Positions 1-7,828 of a DNA stretch of 64,000 bases are shown here, piece by piece. A model generated the notes under the pieces. The model had not been told where the DNA came from. It was given only the letters and a program-made list of their open reading frames with translations, and searched no databases. Made by a program: the position numbers and the translations under genes. The stretch comes from UKL13-2 sp038321965 (GTDB taxonomy: Bacteria > Pseudomonadota > Gammaproteobacteria > Burkholderiales > Usitatibacteraceae): positions 38,853 to 102,852 of the forward strand of contig JBBQFL010000010.1 of the NCBI GenBank assembly GCA_038321965.1. Direction: 5' to 3'. Every line of letters starts with the position of its first letter. Within the stretch, counting starts at the first letter, position 1.

Positions 1-282
1 GTAATGGCCGCTTTCGACGTACTTCACAAAATTCTCGGTCGAGATTGGGGCTTTTTCGCTGTTGAGTTCGAGCGTGATTGCGCCCATGGATGTGGTGAGT
101 TTGACTTTCAAGGGAGTTCCTTTGTTATCGAGTTTGCAAGTAGAAGCTTTTGTCGCTGCCGCAGCTGGCGCTGCTTTGGCAGGGGTATTTTTGGTTTCGG
201 CTGGTTTCTGTGCGAACGCGAAAGTAACGAACAACGAAGCACAAAAAGCCGCAGTGGTGGATACAGTGTTAAGGCGAAACAT
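1..282 (-). CDS. Periplasmic cyclophilin-type peptidyl-prolyl isomerase (5' part, runs off window)
   Basis: This is the N-terminal 94 codons of a minus-strand gene; the rest lies before base 1. It starts at ATG 282, preceded by a good AGGAG ribosome site at about 289-293. The first roughly 25 residues form a signal peptide ending near AFA-Q. An Ala/Pro/Lys-rich linker follows, and then the typical start of a cyclophilin fold (VKLTTSMGAITLEL, then APISTENFVKYV). Family members catalyse cis-trans isomerisation of Xaa-Pro bonds, here presumably in the periplasm (PpiA type). The catalytic Arg and the rest of the fold are outside the window. It follows the TPR and L,D-transpeptidase genes on the same strand, with a 49 bp gap. 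Confidence 0.85.
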   Translation of the reverse strand, partial: MFRLNTVSTTAAFCASLFVTFAFAQKPAETKNTPAKAAPAAAATKASTCKLDNKGTPLKVKLTTSMGAITLELNSEKAPISTENFVKYVESGHY

Positions 283-331
283 GAAAACTCCTGAATAAAT
301 GAGATATTAAAAGTTGGTACAACAGTCCCAC

Positions 332-1549
332 TCAAGAGGCAGCAGCCTCATAAATAATTTTCCATTGATCCCCATCCCGCTGCCAATACTGTCGTTTTTT
401 CATCTTGCTGTTGTTGTTGCTGCTTTTGTAACTCTGGTCGAAGGTGACCATGGCCATGGGCAGTGTGTTCGGTGCGAGTGGATACTCGAAGAGGGAGAGG
501 TTGCTGATTTCGACATTGACGAAGTTCTTGGCCGAATTGATACGCCGCTTGTTTTCAGCCCACAGGCCAAAATTCTTTCCATCGGCGTCAAATTTCTGCG
601 AATAGTGTGACAGGTACTTTTCCATATCCAGACTTTCCCAATCGCGCTTCCAGCCAGACAGCGAGTCCGCAAGTGTCGACTTGGTCGCAAGCCATTCTTC
701 CGGGGACTGCCATTTTACAGTTGATGCTATGACAATCGTCGTAACGCCGGGACTGACGTATTGCGAGATATGCGAAAAATCCTCATTCGTCAGCACTACG
801 CAGCCATCGCTGGCACGCGGGGGACGGCTATAGGTCGTAGATGGTGTGCCGTGGATCCAGATGCCCGAGCCGGTCTTGGCGTTGCGTTTATCCCACTCGT
901 TGGGATAGTTGATCGGAAACGCGCCTGGACCGTAGAAATCAATCAATTTTTCGCGAGCCACGCTTGACGTTACCTGATACACACCCAGTGGCGTGCGCTG
1001 ATCGCCTTGCCGTTCTTTCTCGATTCCGTTCTTGCCGACGGACACATAATAGTCGGCAACATATTGGGGAGTGCCATCGACGTTCTTGTAAACGTAAAGG
1101 CGGGAATTTTCACTATCGACCAGCAACACGTGCTGTTGCTCGGGTGAAAGCTGCAACAGGGCGGTGGGCAGGCTGTTACTGGGCGGGCCGTCAAAATAGC
1201 GTGAGAAGCGTGCTTTGGCTTCGTGCTTCAGGCTGGCAACTAACTCCGGCTGGGATGCCAAGCCGGTAAACGCGGTCGGTGTGCCCGCTTTGGCCATTAA
1301 TAAGTCGCCCTTGATAAGATGGCCCAGACGAAAGTTTGGATTCTTTGCAAGTGCGGCATCAAGCTCCAGTAACGCGGGTTTGATGCCCTGAGTCTTTAGG
1401 GATTCAAGTGCGCGGACCAGCGATGCCTCGACTTCATTGCTGAACGCAATCGACGCAAGCGGTGCAGGTTGCGCATCAGCACTGTTCATACCAAGTGCGG
1501 CGACCGCATTGACAAGAACCGTAAGCAGCATAACGCTGCGTCGCGTCAT
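332..1549 (-). CDS. L,D-transpeptidase (YkuD fold) with C-terminal NTF2-like domain
   Basis: The product is an exported protein of about 405 residues. I chose ATG 1549 because it puts a clear signal peptide (MTRRSVMLLTVLVNAVAALG) at the N-terminus; an upstream in-frame start at 1624 would overlap the preceding gene and hide it. The central YkuD domain has the motif IHGTPS, and about 15 residues later SDGCVVL, with the nucleophile Cys. Such enzymes form or exchange 3-3 crosslinks in peptidoglycan or attach proteins to it. The last 110 residues resemble an NTF2/SnoaL-type domain (GWKRDWESLDMEKYLSHY) and match the end of the neighbouring TPR protein in pattern. The gene lies between the TPR gene and the cyclophilin gene, probably in one transcript. 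Confidence 0.85.
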   Translation of the reverse strand: MTRRSVMLLTVLVNAVAALGMNSADAQPAPLASIAFSNEVEASLVRALESLKTQGIKPALLELDAALAKNPNFRLGHLIKGDLLMAKAGTPTAFTGLASQPELVASLKHEAKARFSRYFDGPPSNSLPTALLQLSPEQQHVLLVDSENSRLYVYKNVDGTPQYVADYYVSVGKNGIEKERQGDQRTPLGVYQVTSSVAREKLIDFYGPGAFPINYPNEWDKRNAKTGSGIWIHGTPSTTYSRPPRASDGCVVLTNEDFSHISQYVSPGVTTIVIASTVKWQSPEEWLATKSTLADSLSGWKRDWESLDMEKYLSHYSQKFDADGKNFGLWAENKRRINSAKNFVNVEISNLSLFEYPLAPNTLPMAMVTFDQSYKSSNNNSKMKKRQYWQRDGDQWKIIYEAAAS

Positions 1550-1590
1550 CAGTTTCGTCACAGGCGCGAGGAAAACGTAGCGCAAACCGA

Positions 1591-2568
1591 TTAACCCCCG
1601 GCTCGTTCCGCGGTGATCAGCCAACGATCACCGGTTTTCACCAGTCGCATGGTCTTGGTGTTATCGCTCTTGACAGCATCTGCGCGATATAGCTGGCGAA
1701 ACACGACGGTTGCTGTGTTGCCTTGCAGCGAAGTCTTGTTGATCTTCACTTCAACCGAAATGGATTTCTTGGGCTCGATCCGTTCCTTGCGCTGCGCCTC
1801 CCACGCCGCGCGCGCCATGCCTGCCGGCGTTTCAAATTCCGGCGCATAGAAGCCAAGATAGGCTGCCACGTCCTTCGCGGCCCATGCCTTGGCCCACGCT
1901 TCTACGGTTGCCTTCACGTCAGCGGTCGCGTTACCACTCACGGGGACGCTGACCACTTTTGTCGCTATCGGGACGGCAGCTTTGTCGGGATCGGCTCTTG
2001 ATTCTGTCTTGGGTGCGACCGCGACCTGAATGGCGGCGGTTTTGGTCGGATCGGTCGTGATCGATTTAGGCAAATTGAAGATGTCCTTCACCATCGACAG
2101 CTTGCCCTGCGCAGTGATATTGCTCTTATCCAACTGCAGTGCCTTATCGTACGAACGCCGCGCCAATTGCGCATAAATATCGCCAAGATTTTCATACGCG
2201 GTCGCGTAACTTGGGTGCGTGTGTATTGCGAGTTCCAGTGCTGCCTTTGCCTTATCGTAGTTACCTTGGCCCGCATACAAGACGGCGAGGTTGTTATAGG
2301 GTTCGGGCAGTTCGGGATAATCTTCCGTCAAACCGGCAAAAACCTGAATTGCATCCGCACCCTTTTTCATTTCCGTCAGGATCAAACCTTTCAGGAATCT
2401 TCCCTGCGCATCTTTGGGTTGTTGTGCCAAAGCACCGTTCACCTTTGACAATGCCTGATCCAGTTTGCCCTGCTGATACAACTTGGTCGCGTCCTTCGTA
2501 TCTTCTGCCGGACCAGCCAGGCAGGCGGCTGAAAAAAAGACCAGCCAAAAGAAAACGCTTTGGCGCAT
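1591..2568 (-). CDS. Exported TPR protein with C-terminal NTF2-like domain
   Basis: The product has about 325 residues. The start at 2568 (MRQSVFFWLVFFSAAC) gives a signal peptide; ATG 2595 is the longer alternative. Residues 20-160 contain tetratricopeptide repeats (for example LYQQGKLDQALSKVNGAL, PYNNLAVLYAGQGNYDKA and AYENLGDIYAQLA). An Ala/Val/Lys-rich linker follows, then an NTF2-like domain (TVEAWAKAWAAKDVAAYLGF ... GDRWLITAE). The same domain ends the next gene, the L,D-transpeptidase, so the two proteins probably work together at the cell wall. TPRs imply protein binding; no catalytic site is seen. This protein and its neighbour form a recurrent betaproteobacterial pair near cysS and cyclophilins (recalled, not checked). 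Confidence 0.8.
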   Translation of the reverse strand: MRQSVFFWLVFFSAACLAGPAEDTKDATKLYQQGKLDQALSKVNGALAQQPKDAQGRFLKGLILTEMKKGADAIQVFAGLTEDYPELPEPYNNLAVLYAGQGNYDKAKAALELAIHTHPSYATAYENLGDIYAQLARRSYDKALQLDKSNITAQGKLSMVKDIFNLPKSITTDPTKTAAIQVAVAPKTESRADPDKAAVPIATKVVSVPVSGNATADVKATVEAWAKAWAAKDVAAYLGFYAPEFETPAGMARAAWEAQRKERIEPKKSISVEVKINKTSLQGNTATVVFRQLYRADAVKSDNTKTMRLVKTGDRWLITAERAGG

Positions 2569-2938
2569 TTCGCGGGATAAATAGGCAATGAGCATTTTGT
2601 TATAATTCGTTGAATTTAATGAAAATCAGTGTTCCAGATATCCAGACTATTCTACCAAGAATGCTTCTCAACTACACAAGACTGCCACGTTTTTTGAGTC
2701 TGTCTGCCACCCCGTTGGCAGGCATTTTGGGGCGCCTGATCGCTGAGCCGCCGACCGTGTCGTCCACCGGTCTGCAGGCGCGATGTTGTTGAGTATTCCG
2801 CAGCACTCCTGACCACGTCGAACGCGGAACCAGCGCGTACGGCAGATTTCCCAGCCAACAAGTCCCGTAAGACAGCCGGCGCGCAAGCAAGTTTCGCTGA
2901 TCCGCATAGCTGTCCGCGCGAACCATTCGGAATTCACT
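2569..2938. other. Intergenic region between divergent TPR gene and cysS
   Basis: About 340-370 bp separate the TPR gene (minus) from cysS (plus). The segment near 2598-2630 is AT-rich and contains TATAAT at 2601-2606. No matching -35 box stands at a good distance on either strand, so it is only a candidate promoter region. A small hairpin (CTGCCA/TGGCAG) lies near 2702-2720. Short open frames exist on both strands but look unlike coding sequence, and I do not call a gene. Promoters for both flanking transcripts should lie here. Confidence 0.4.
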
Positions 2939-4327
2939 ATGCAAACTATTTACAACACGCTCGGCAGGCAAAAGCAGGCACTAACCACATTGGAACCTGG
3001 GAAGGTCCGGATGTACGTCTGTGGTCCGACGGTGTACGATTTTTTTCACATCGGCAATGCCCGGACATTCACCGCGTTTGACATGATTTACCGCTGGTTG
3101 AGCGTCAGTGGCTACGAAGTCAACTTCGTACGCAACATCACCGATATTGACGACAAGATCATCGAGCGGGCCAACGCCAACAAAGAGCCAATGGAGGCAC
3201 TTACCACGCGCATGACCGATGCCTATTTTGAAGACGCGTCGCGCTTGAAACTGTTGCGTCCGACCCATAGCCCACGTGCGACCCACCATATTGATCACAT
3301 GCTCGCCATTATCAAGCTGCTCGAAGACAAGGGCATGGCTTATCGGGCGACCAATGGTGACGTGTACTACGCCGTACGTGAATTCGTCGGATATGGGAAA
3401 TTGTCGGGCAAGAATCCGGACGATTTGCGCGCAAGTGAACGCGCGGCGGTGGAATCTGCCAAGCGCGACCCACTCGATTTTGCCTTATGGAAAGCCGCCA
3501 AGCCGAACGAGCCGCAATGGCCGTCCAACTTCGGTGGCGGGCGGCCCGGCTGGCACATTGAATGCTCGGCGATGTGCAAAGCGATTCTGGGTGAACAGAT
3601 CGACATCCACGGTGGTGGATTTGATCTGCAATTTCCGCATCATGAAAACGAAATTGCACAAACTGAGGGCACGTTCGACAAAGGTGCAGGCAAGCAGTTT
3701 TCGACGTTTTGGATGCACGCTGCATTTCTTAATATTGATCACGAAAAAATGTCCAAGTCATTGGGCAATTTTTTCACGCTGCGCGAGGTGCTCAACAAAC
3801 TCGATGCCGTGCAAGGCGGTGAAACGGTACGCTATTTCCTGCTGCGTGGCCACTATCGAAGCGAGATCAATTACTCTTGGGAAATGCTCGAAGATGCACG
3901 CCAGTCGCTACTGGGTTTTTACATTGCCCTCAAAGAAACGCCTGCGAAGACCATCCAAGTCGATTGGCAACATCCAACTGCGAAGAAATTTCGTGAGACG
4001 ATGGAAGACGACTTTGACACGCCTGCCGCGTTCACGGTGCTGCATGAATTGCGCCGGGAACTCAACCGCACCAAGTCCGACGAAATCGCAGGATTGCTAA
4101 AAGCGCTGGGTGGCACGCTAGGATTTTTTCAAGACGTACCGGCAACGTTTGTGCAGGGTGCGGCTGACGCCGGGCTGCTCGATGTCGATGCGCTAGTCGA
4201 TGAACGCAACGCCGCCAAGAAGGGCCGGGATTTCGCCCGCGCAGACGCGATTCGCAAGAAACTTGATGTAGCCGGCATCGTTCTGGAAGACAAGCCAGGT
4301 GGATTGACGGAGTGGCGTCGCAAGTAA
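2939..4327 (+). CDS. cysS: Cysteinyl-tRNA synthetase
   Basis: The product has 462 residues, normal for the family. It charges tRNA-Cys with cysteine in the cytoplasm. The class I signatures are present: FFHIGNAR (the HIGH-type box, next to CGPTVYD which supplies a zinc Cys) and KMSKSLGNFF (the KMSKS box). WHIECSAM and the later HHENEIAQTEG supply the remaining zinc ligands and the cysteine-selective pocket. The gene reads away from the TPR/L,D-transpeptidase genes and faces the NUDIX gene, with a hairpin between the two stops. It is intact and clearly essential. Confidence 0.98.
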   Translation: MQTIYNTLGRQKQALTTLEPGKVRMYVCGPTVYDFFHIGNARTFTAFDMIYRWLSVSGYEVNFVRNITDIDDKIIERANANKEPMEALTTRMTDAYFEDASRLKLLRPTHSPRATHHIDHMLAIIKLLEDKGMAYRATNGDVYYAVREFVGYGKLSGKNPDDLRASERAAVESAKRDPLDFALWKAAKPNEPQWPSNFGGGRPGWHIECSAMCKAILGEQIDIHGGGFDLQFPHHENEIAQTEGTFDKGAGKQFSTFWMHAAFLNIDHEKMSKSLGNFFTLREVLNKLDAVQGGETVRYFLLRGHYRSEINYSWEMLEDARQSLLGFYIALKETPAKTIQVDWQHPTAKKFRETMEDDFDTPAAFTVLHELRRELNRTKSDEIAGLLKALGGTLGFFQDVPATFVQGAADAGLLDVDALVDERNAAKKGRDFARADAIRKKLDVAGIVLEDKPGGLTEWRRK

Positions 4328-4370
4328 GCCTGCCAGCGCCGCACGCAAGTTTATTTGTAAAACGCCATTC

Positions 4371-4410
4371 GGCGGGGCCCTCCGGGCAATAGTGCCTGGA
4401 AAGCCCCGCC
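4371..4410. terminator. Hairpin between convergent cysS and NUDIX genes
   Basis: GGCGGGGC at 4371-4378 pairs with GCCCCGCC at 4403-4410, an 8 bp GC stem with a 24-base loop. It lies between two convergent stop codons. A T-run is weak on both sides, so termination is inferred from position and the GC-rich stem only. Confidence 0.45.
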
Positions 4411-4422
4411 AATAAACGACCT

Positions 4423-4974
4423 TTATTTCTTTGGCGTACGCCTCAAATCTGCGAAGTGCGGCGCATAAATTCCCTGCGCGCGATCGGCAAAATAGCGTTT
4501 CAGCGCTTCGCCAATCGTCGCGAAAGCTAGTTCTTGCCAGGGTATTTCATGCTCTGAAAATAGCCTGACCTCAAGGCTTTCAATGCCGGCAGCGTAGTTG
4601 AGGTCTTCAAGCTTGGCGAGAAACAGTATATAGACCTGACTGATTTCCGGAAGTGAGTAGCTCGCATAGAGTTTTTCGACCGTGATTCGCGCTCCGGCTT
4701 CCTCCAGCGTTTCGCGCATGGCACCTTCGGCAAGGGTCTCGTTTTCTTCCATAAATCCTGCCGGCAATGTCCACTTGCCATAGCGCGGCTCAATTGCCCG
4801 TTTGCAAAGCAGAATTTGCTCGCCCCAGACCGGGATACTGCCGACCACAATTTTCGGATTGACGTAGTGGATGTGCCCACATGCGCTGCAAATCTCCCGG
4901 GCTACGTCGTCGCCCGGTGGCGTGCGCCGCTCGATACTTTTCGAACCACATTGCGAGCAGAACTTAATTGTCAT
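4423..4974 (-). CDS. NUDIX hydrolase with N-terminal zinc ribbon
   Basis: The product has 183 residues starting at ATG 4974 (MTIKFCSQCGSK). The open frame runs farther upstream, but that part has no family character. Two Cys pairs (CSQC and CSAC) form a zinc ribbon like that of NudC-related proteins, followed by HYVNPKIVVG. The Nudix box is complete (GFMEENETLAEGAMRETLEE, then AGA) and supplies the metal-binding glutamates. Members hydrolyse nucleoside diphosphates linked to another group, such as NADH or ADP-ribose; the substrate cannot be read from sequence. It is a single gene, convergent with cysS and divergent from the YVTN gene at 5102. Confidence 0.88.
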   Translation of the reverse strand: MTIKFCSQCGSKSIERRTPPGDDVAREICSACGHIHYVNPKIVVGSIPVWGEQILLCKRAIEPRYGKWTLPAGFMEENETLAEGAMRETLEEAGARITVEKLYASYSLPEISQVYILFLAKLEDLNYAAGIESLEVRLFSEHEIPWQELAFATIGEALKRYFADRAQGIYAPHFADLRRTPKK

Positions 4975-5101
4975 TCGGGCTGAAAAACAGTCGGCGGGGG
5001 CGTGTATGTAAACGTTGAATCGTGCACACCCATGGTAGCATATCGCGATCTTGGGCGAGACCCGTGTTTGACTCGTAACATTGTGATTTGAAGGGCTTTT
5101 T

Positions 5102-6076
5102 GTGAATGTTAGCAAGCTGAAATTGTCGGTATTTCTGTGTGCAGCGAGCGCACTTTACAGTTTTTCCGGTCTGGCCGTTGCCGAAGTGGTGGTGGTGCTC
5201 AATTCGGGCGAAGGCACGGTGAGCTTGATAGACAAATCAACGATGGTTGAAACCAAGCGATTTCCTGTCGGCAAGGAGCCGCATCACCTGATGGCCACGC
5301 CCGACGATCAACTGCTCATCGTCGCCAACGCCACCTCGAATGACCTGGTGTTTCTGGATCCCGTGACTGGCGAGTTCAAGCGGCGACTGGACAAGATATC
5401 TGACCCCTACCAGATTGGTTTCAGTCCGGACAAGAAATGGTTTGTTGCCGTCAGCCTGCGGCTGGACCGTGTCGATATCTACAACGGCGCAGATTTCAGT
5501 CTGGCAAAGCGACTCCCGGCCCCGAAGGCACCCAGCCATGTTGGTTTCAACGGCGACAGCTCGCTCGCGTTCGTGACTTTGCAGGACAGCGATGAACTGG
5601 CCGCATTCGATCTCAAAACGCAAAGTATGAAATGGAAAATGCCGGTAGGCAAAATGCCTGCGGGCGTCTGGCTGACACCAGACGACAAATACGCGCTCGT
5701 CGGTATGACCGGCGAAGATTACGTACAAGTCATCGATTGGCGCACGCAAAAAACGATCAAGAAAATTACCACCGGCAAGGGGGCACACAATTTCCTGCCA
5801 ATGGGTGATGGCAGGCGTCTGCTGGTGAGCAACCGAGTATCCAACACAATCAATATCATCGATCAGTCCACACTCGCTGTCATCGATACGATCAATGTAC
5901 CCGGCGGACCGGACTGCATGGAGCTTAGCAAAGACGGTAAACAATTGTGGGTCACGTCGCGGTGGATCAAGAAAGTGACGATCATCGACATGACGAACAA
6001 GCAGATCGTGAAGCAGATTCCGGTCGGTAAGTCACCCCACGGCATTTATTTCGCAAATCATGCTGCTCGCAAGTAA
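5102..6076 (+). CDS. Exported YVTN-type beta-propeller protein
   Basis: The product has 324 residues with a GTG start at 5102. The signal peptide (hydrophobic stretch ending LAVAEV) is followed by about seven propeller blades. These repeat patterns such as NSGEGTVSLID, ANATSNDLVFLDPVTGE, VSNTINIIDQSTLAVIDTI and TSRWIKKVTIIDM, each followed by a V/P-G-K-x-PH turn. Family members are periplasmic or surface propellers that bind proteins or small ligands; some accompany redox enzymes. No catalytic residues are recognised. It is the first gene of a tight set: the deacetylase begins 9 bp after its stop, and the next two genes abut or overlap. Confidence 0.8.
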   Translation: MNVSKLKLSVFLCAASALYSFSGLAVAEVVVVLNSGEGTVSLIDKSTMVETKRFPVGKEPHHLMATPDDQLLIVANATSNDLVFLDPVTGEFKRRLDKISDPYQIGFSPDKKWFVAVSLRLDRVDIYNGADFSLAKRLPAPKAPSHVGFNGDSSLAFVTLQDSDELAAFDLKTQSMKWKMPVGKMPAGVWLTPDDKYALVGMTGEDYVQVIDWRTQKTIKKITTGKGAHNFLPMGDGRRLLVSNRVSNTINIIDQSTLAVIDTINVPGGPDCMELSKDGKQLWVTSRWIKKVTIIDMTNKQIVKQIPVGKSPHGIYFANHAARK

Positions 6077-6085
6077 CCGTCGAAA

Positions 6086-6829
6086 ATGAAAAGTATCGTC
6101 GTAGGTGCGCTGATGGCATTCATAGCCAGTGGCGCGGCGGCAGCGACCTGTCACGGCAACATCTACCTCACGCTTGATACCGGCAATATGCAACCGGCCG
6201 AAGAGATGGCTGCGGTTTTGAAAAAGCACGACATCAAAGCCACTTTTTTCCTCGCCAATGAAAAAACCACTCGCGGCGATACATCGCTGGACCTGTCATG
6301 GACTGCGTTCTGGAGGGCGCGCGCCGCGGAGGGCCACGCCTTCGGCTCGCATACCTGGCGGCATTGGATTTTTCGCCGGGATGTCGGTGCAGACAAAGTC
6401 AGCTACGTGCCTGCGGGCGAGGCTTCTGGTGAGTTGTTGGACGCAGTCGGCGTTTGCGCAGAACTCAAACGATCCGAGGCCGCATTCAAGGCGATGACCG
6501 GTCGAGGTTTTGATGGCATCTGGCGTGCGCCCGGTGGCAAGCTCACGCCGAACGTCAGCCGTTTTGCCAACGCCTGTGGATTCAAGCATGTGCACTGGAC
6601 ACCCGCCGGTTTTTCGGGTGACGAACTGCCTAGCGAGAAATTTTCGTCGGATCAATTGATCAAGACGCAGTTGCGCAACATTAGGGACGGTGACATTCTG
6701 CTTTGGCACCTCGGTATTTGGTCACGCAAAGACCCGCTGTATCTGCGTTTCGATGAACTCATCTCCGGATTGAGAGCCAAAGGGCTGTGTTTTGCGCGTA
6801 TCACGGATCATCCGCAATGGAAAATGTAG
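6086..6829 (+). CDS. Exported polysaccharide deacetylase (NodB fold), altered first motif
   Basis: The product has 247 residues with a clear signal peptide (ending GAAAATCHG). The NodB-fold motifs are in order. Motif 1 reads YLTLDTGNM where most members have TFDDG, so the usual second Asp (a metal ligand) is Thr. Motif 2 is GSHTWRH with the two metal His residues. Motif 3 is WRAPGG, and a late motif is ILLWHLG. Such enzymes remove N- or O-acetyl groups from glycans in the envelope. Activity is likely but the metal site is atypical. The next gene starts directly after the stop, so the four genes 5102-10446 are probably one operon. Confidence 0.85.
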   Translation: MKSIVVGALMAFIASGAAAATCHGNIYLTLDTGNMQPAEEMAAVLKKHDIKATFFLANEKTTRGDTSLDLSWTAFWRARAAEGHAFGSHTWRHWIFRRDVGADKVSYVPAGEASGELLDAVGVCAELKRSEAAFKAMTGRGFDGIWRAPGGKLTPNVSRFANACGFKHVHWTPAGFSGDELPSEKFSSDQLIKTQLRNIRDGDILLWHLGIWSRKDPLYLRFDELISGLRAKGLCFARITDHPQWKM

Positions 6830-7828
6830 ATGTTTGACTCTTTCACCAGCTTTGTCGCCGAACAGTTTGCGGCATTGCAGGGGCACGTTTTTGAAACGGG
6901 CGTGCTGCCGCTGTTGCACACCTTTGGCATGGGCGGTTACGCAGAACAGGCATTCGATGGCACCGAATTCTTCCTCATCGGTGCCATCGAGATCACCTTG
7001 CTCGCCGTCGTACTGGGCGCGATTGAAAAACGTTATCCTGCCGAACCTCAACGTGACGACGGCACTAAACGTGTTGATGTGATTTACACGATGCTGCATC
7101 GGCTGGGATTTGTGCCCCTGATGATATTCCTGCTGCTCATGCCGATCGTCGATACGCTCGATGGCGTCATGCGCATGCATGACATCATTCCGTGGAAGCT
7201 GGAAGATTTGCTCCCTGTGCTACACGACTCACCCTGGCTGTCGTTTTTCTGCTACCTCGTCATTCTCGATTTGGTCGCGTATTGGCTGCATCGAGCGCAG
7301 CATCAAATCAATCCGTGGTGGGCGCTGCATAGCTTGCATCACTCACAGCGGCAGATGACTTTTTGGTCGGATGATCGCAATCATTTGCTCGATGATTTTG
7401 TCATCGATGGCGCATTTGCATTGGTGGCGTTGCTTATCGGTGTCGCGCCGGGACAATTTGTGACCCTCGTCGTGGCAACGCGCGTGGTGGAGAGTTTGTC
7501 GCATGCGAATCTGAAGGTGTCGTTCGGTCGTATTGGCAAGTATCTGCTTGTAAGCCCCCGATTTCATCGTGTTCATCACGGCATCGGCGTTGGCCACGAA
7601 GGCAGCGCGCGCGGCGTGAACTTCGCAATTTTGTTCCCTGTATGGGATGTCATTTTTCGGTCGGCAAACTTTGAAAACAGTTACCCGGCCACCGGCATTC
7701 GCGATCAGCTCGCTGGCAAGGATTATGGGATTGGATTTTGGGATCAGCAGTGGCTGGGTGTCCAACGCCTGGTGCAGTCTTTAACCGGAATCCGGCAGTC
7801 GTCGACGAGAGTGAGGCAACGAGTATGA
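6830..7828 (+). CDS. Sterol desaturase / fatty acid hydroxylase family membrane protein
   Basis: The product has 332 residues. Several hydrophobic membrane segments occupy residues 45-130 and 190-225. The di-iron His clusters of this superfamily are present: HRAQHQ, then HSLHHSQ, then HRVHHG toward the C-terminus. These enzymes use oxygen and di-iron to hydroxylate or desaturate lipids in the membrane. The bacterial substrate here is unknown; sterols are not implied. The ATG follows the deacetylase stop without a gap, and its own stop overlaps the next ATG by 4 bp, so translation is probably coupled across all three genes. Confidence 0.88.
   Translation: MFDSFTSFVAEQFAALQGHVFETGVLPLLHTFGMGGYAEQAFDGTEFFLIGAIEITLLAVVLGAIEKRYPAEPQRDDGTKRVDVIYTMLHRLGFVPLMIFLLLMPIVDTLDGVMRMHDIIPWKLEDLLPVLHDSPWLSFFCYLVILDLVAYWLHRAQHQINPWWALHSLHHSQRQMTFWSDDRNHLLDDFVIDGAFALVALLIGVAPGQFVTLVVATRVVESLSHANLKVSFGRIGKYLLVSPRFHRVHHGIGVGHEGSARGVNFAILFPVWDVIFRSANFENSYPATGIRDQLAGKDYGIGFWDQQWLGVQRLVQSLTGIRQSSTRVRQRV

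Noticed and set aside
2601..2606. TATAAT as a promoter of cysS or the TPR gene
   Set aside because: No -35 box at 16-18 bp on either strand. It is more than 330 bp from cysS, so I list it only as part of an AT-rich region.
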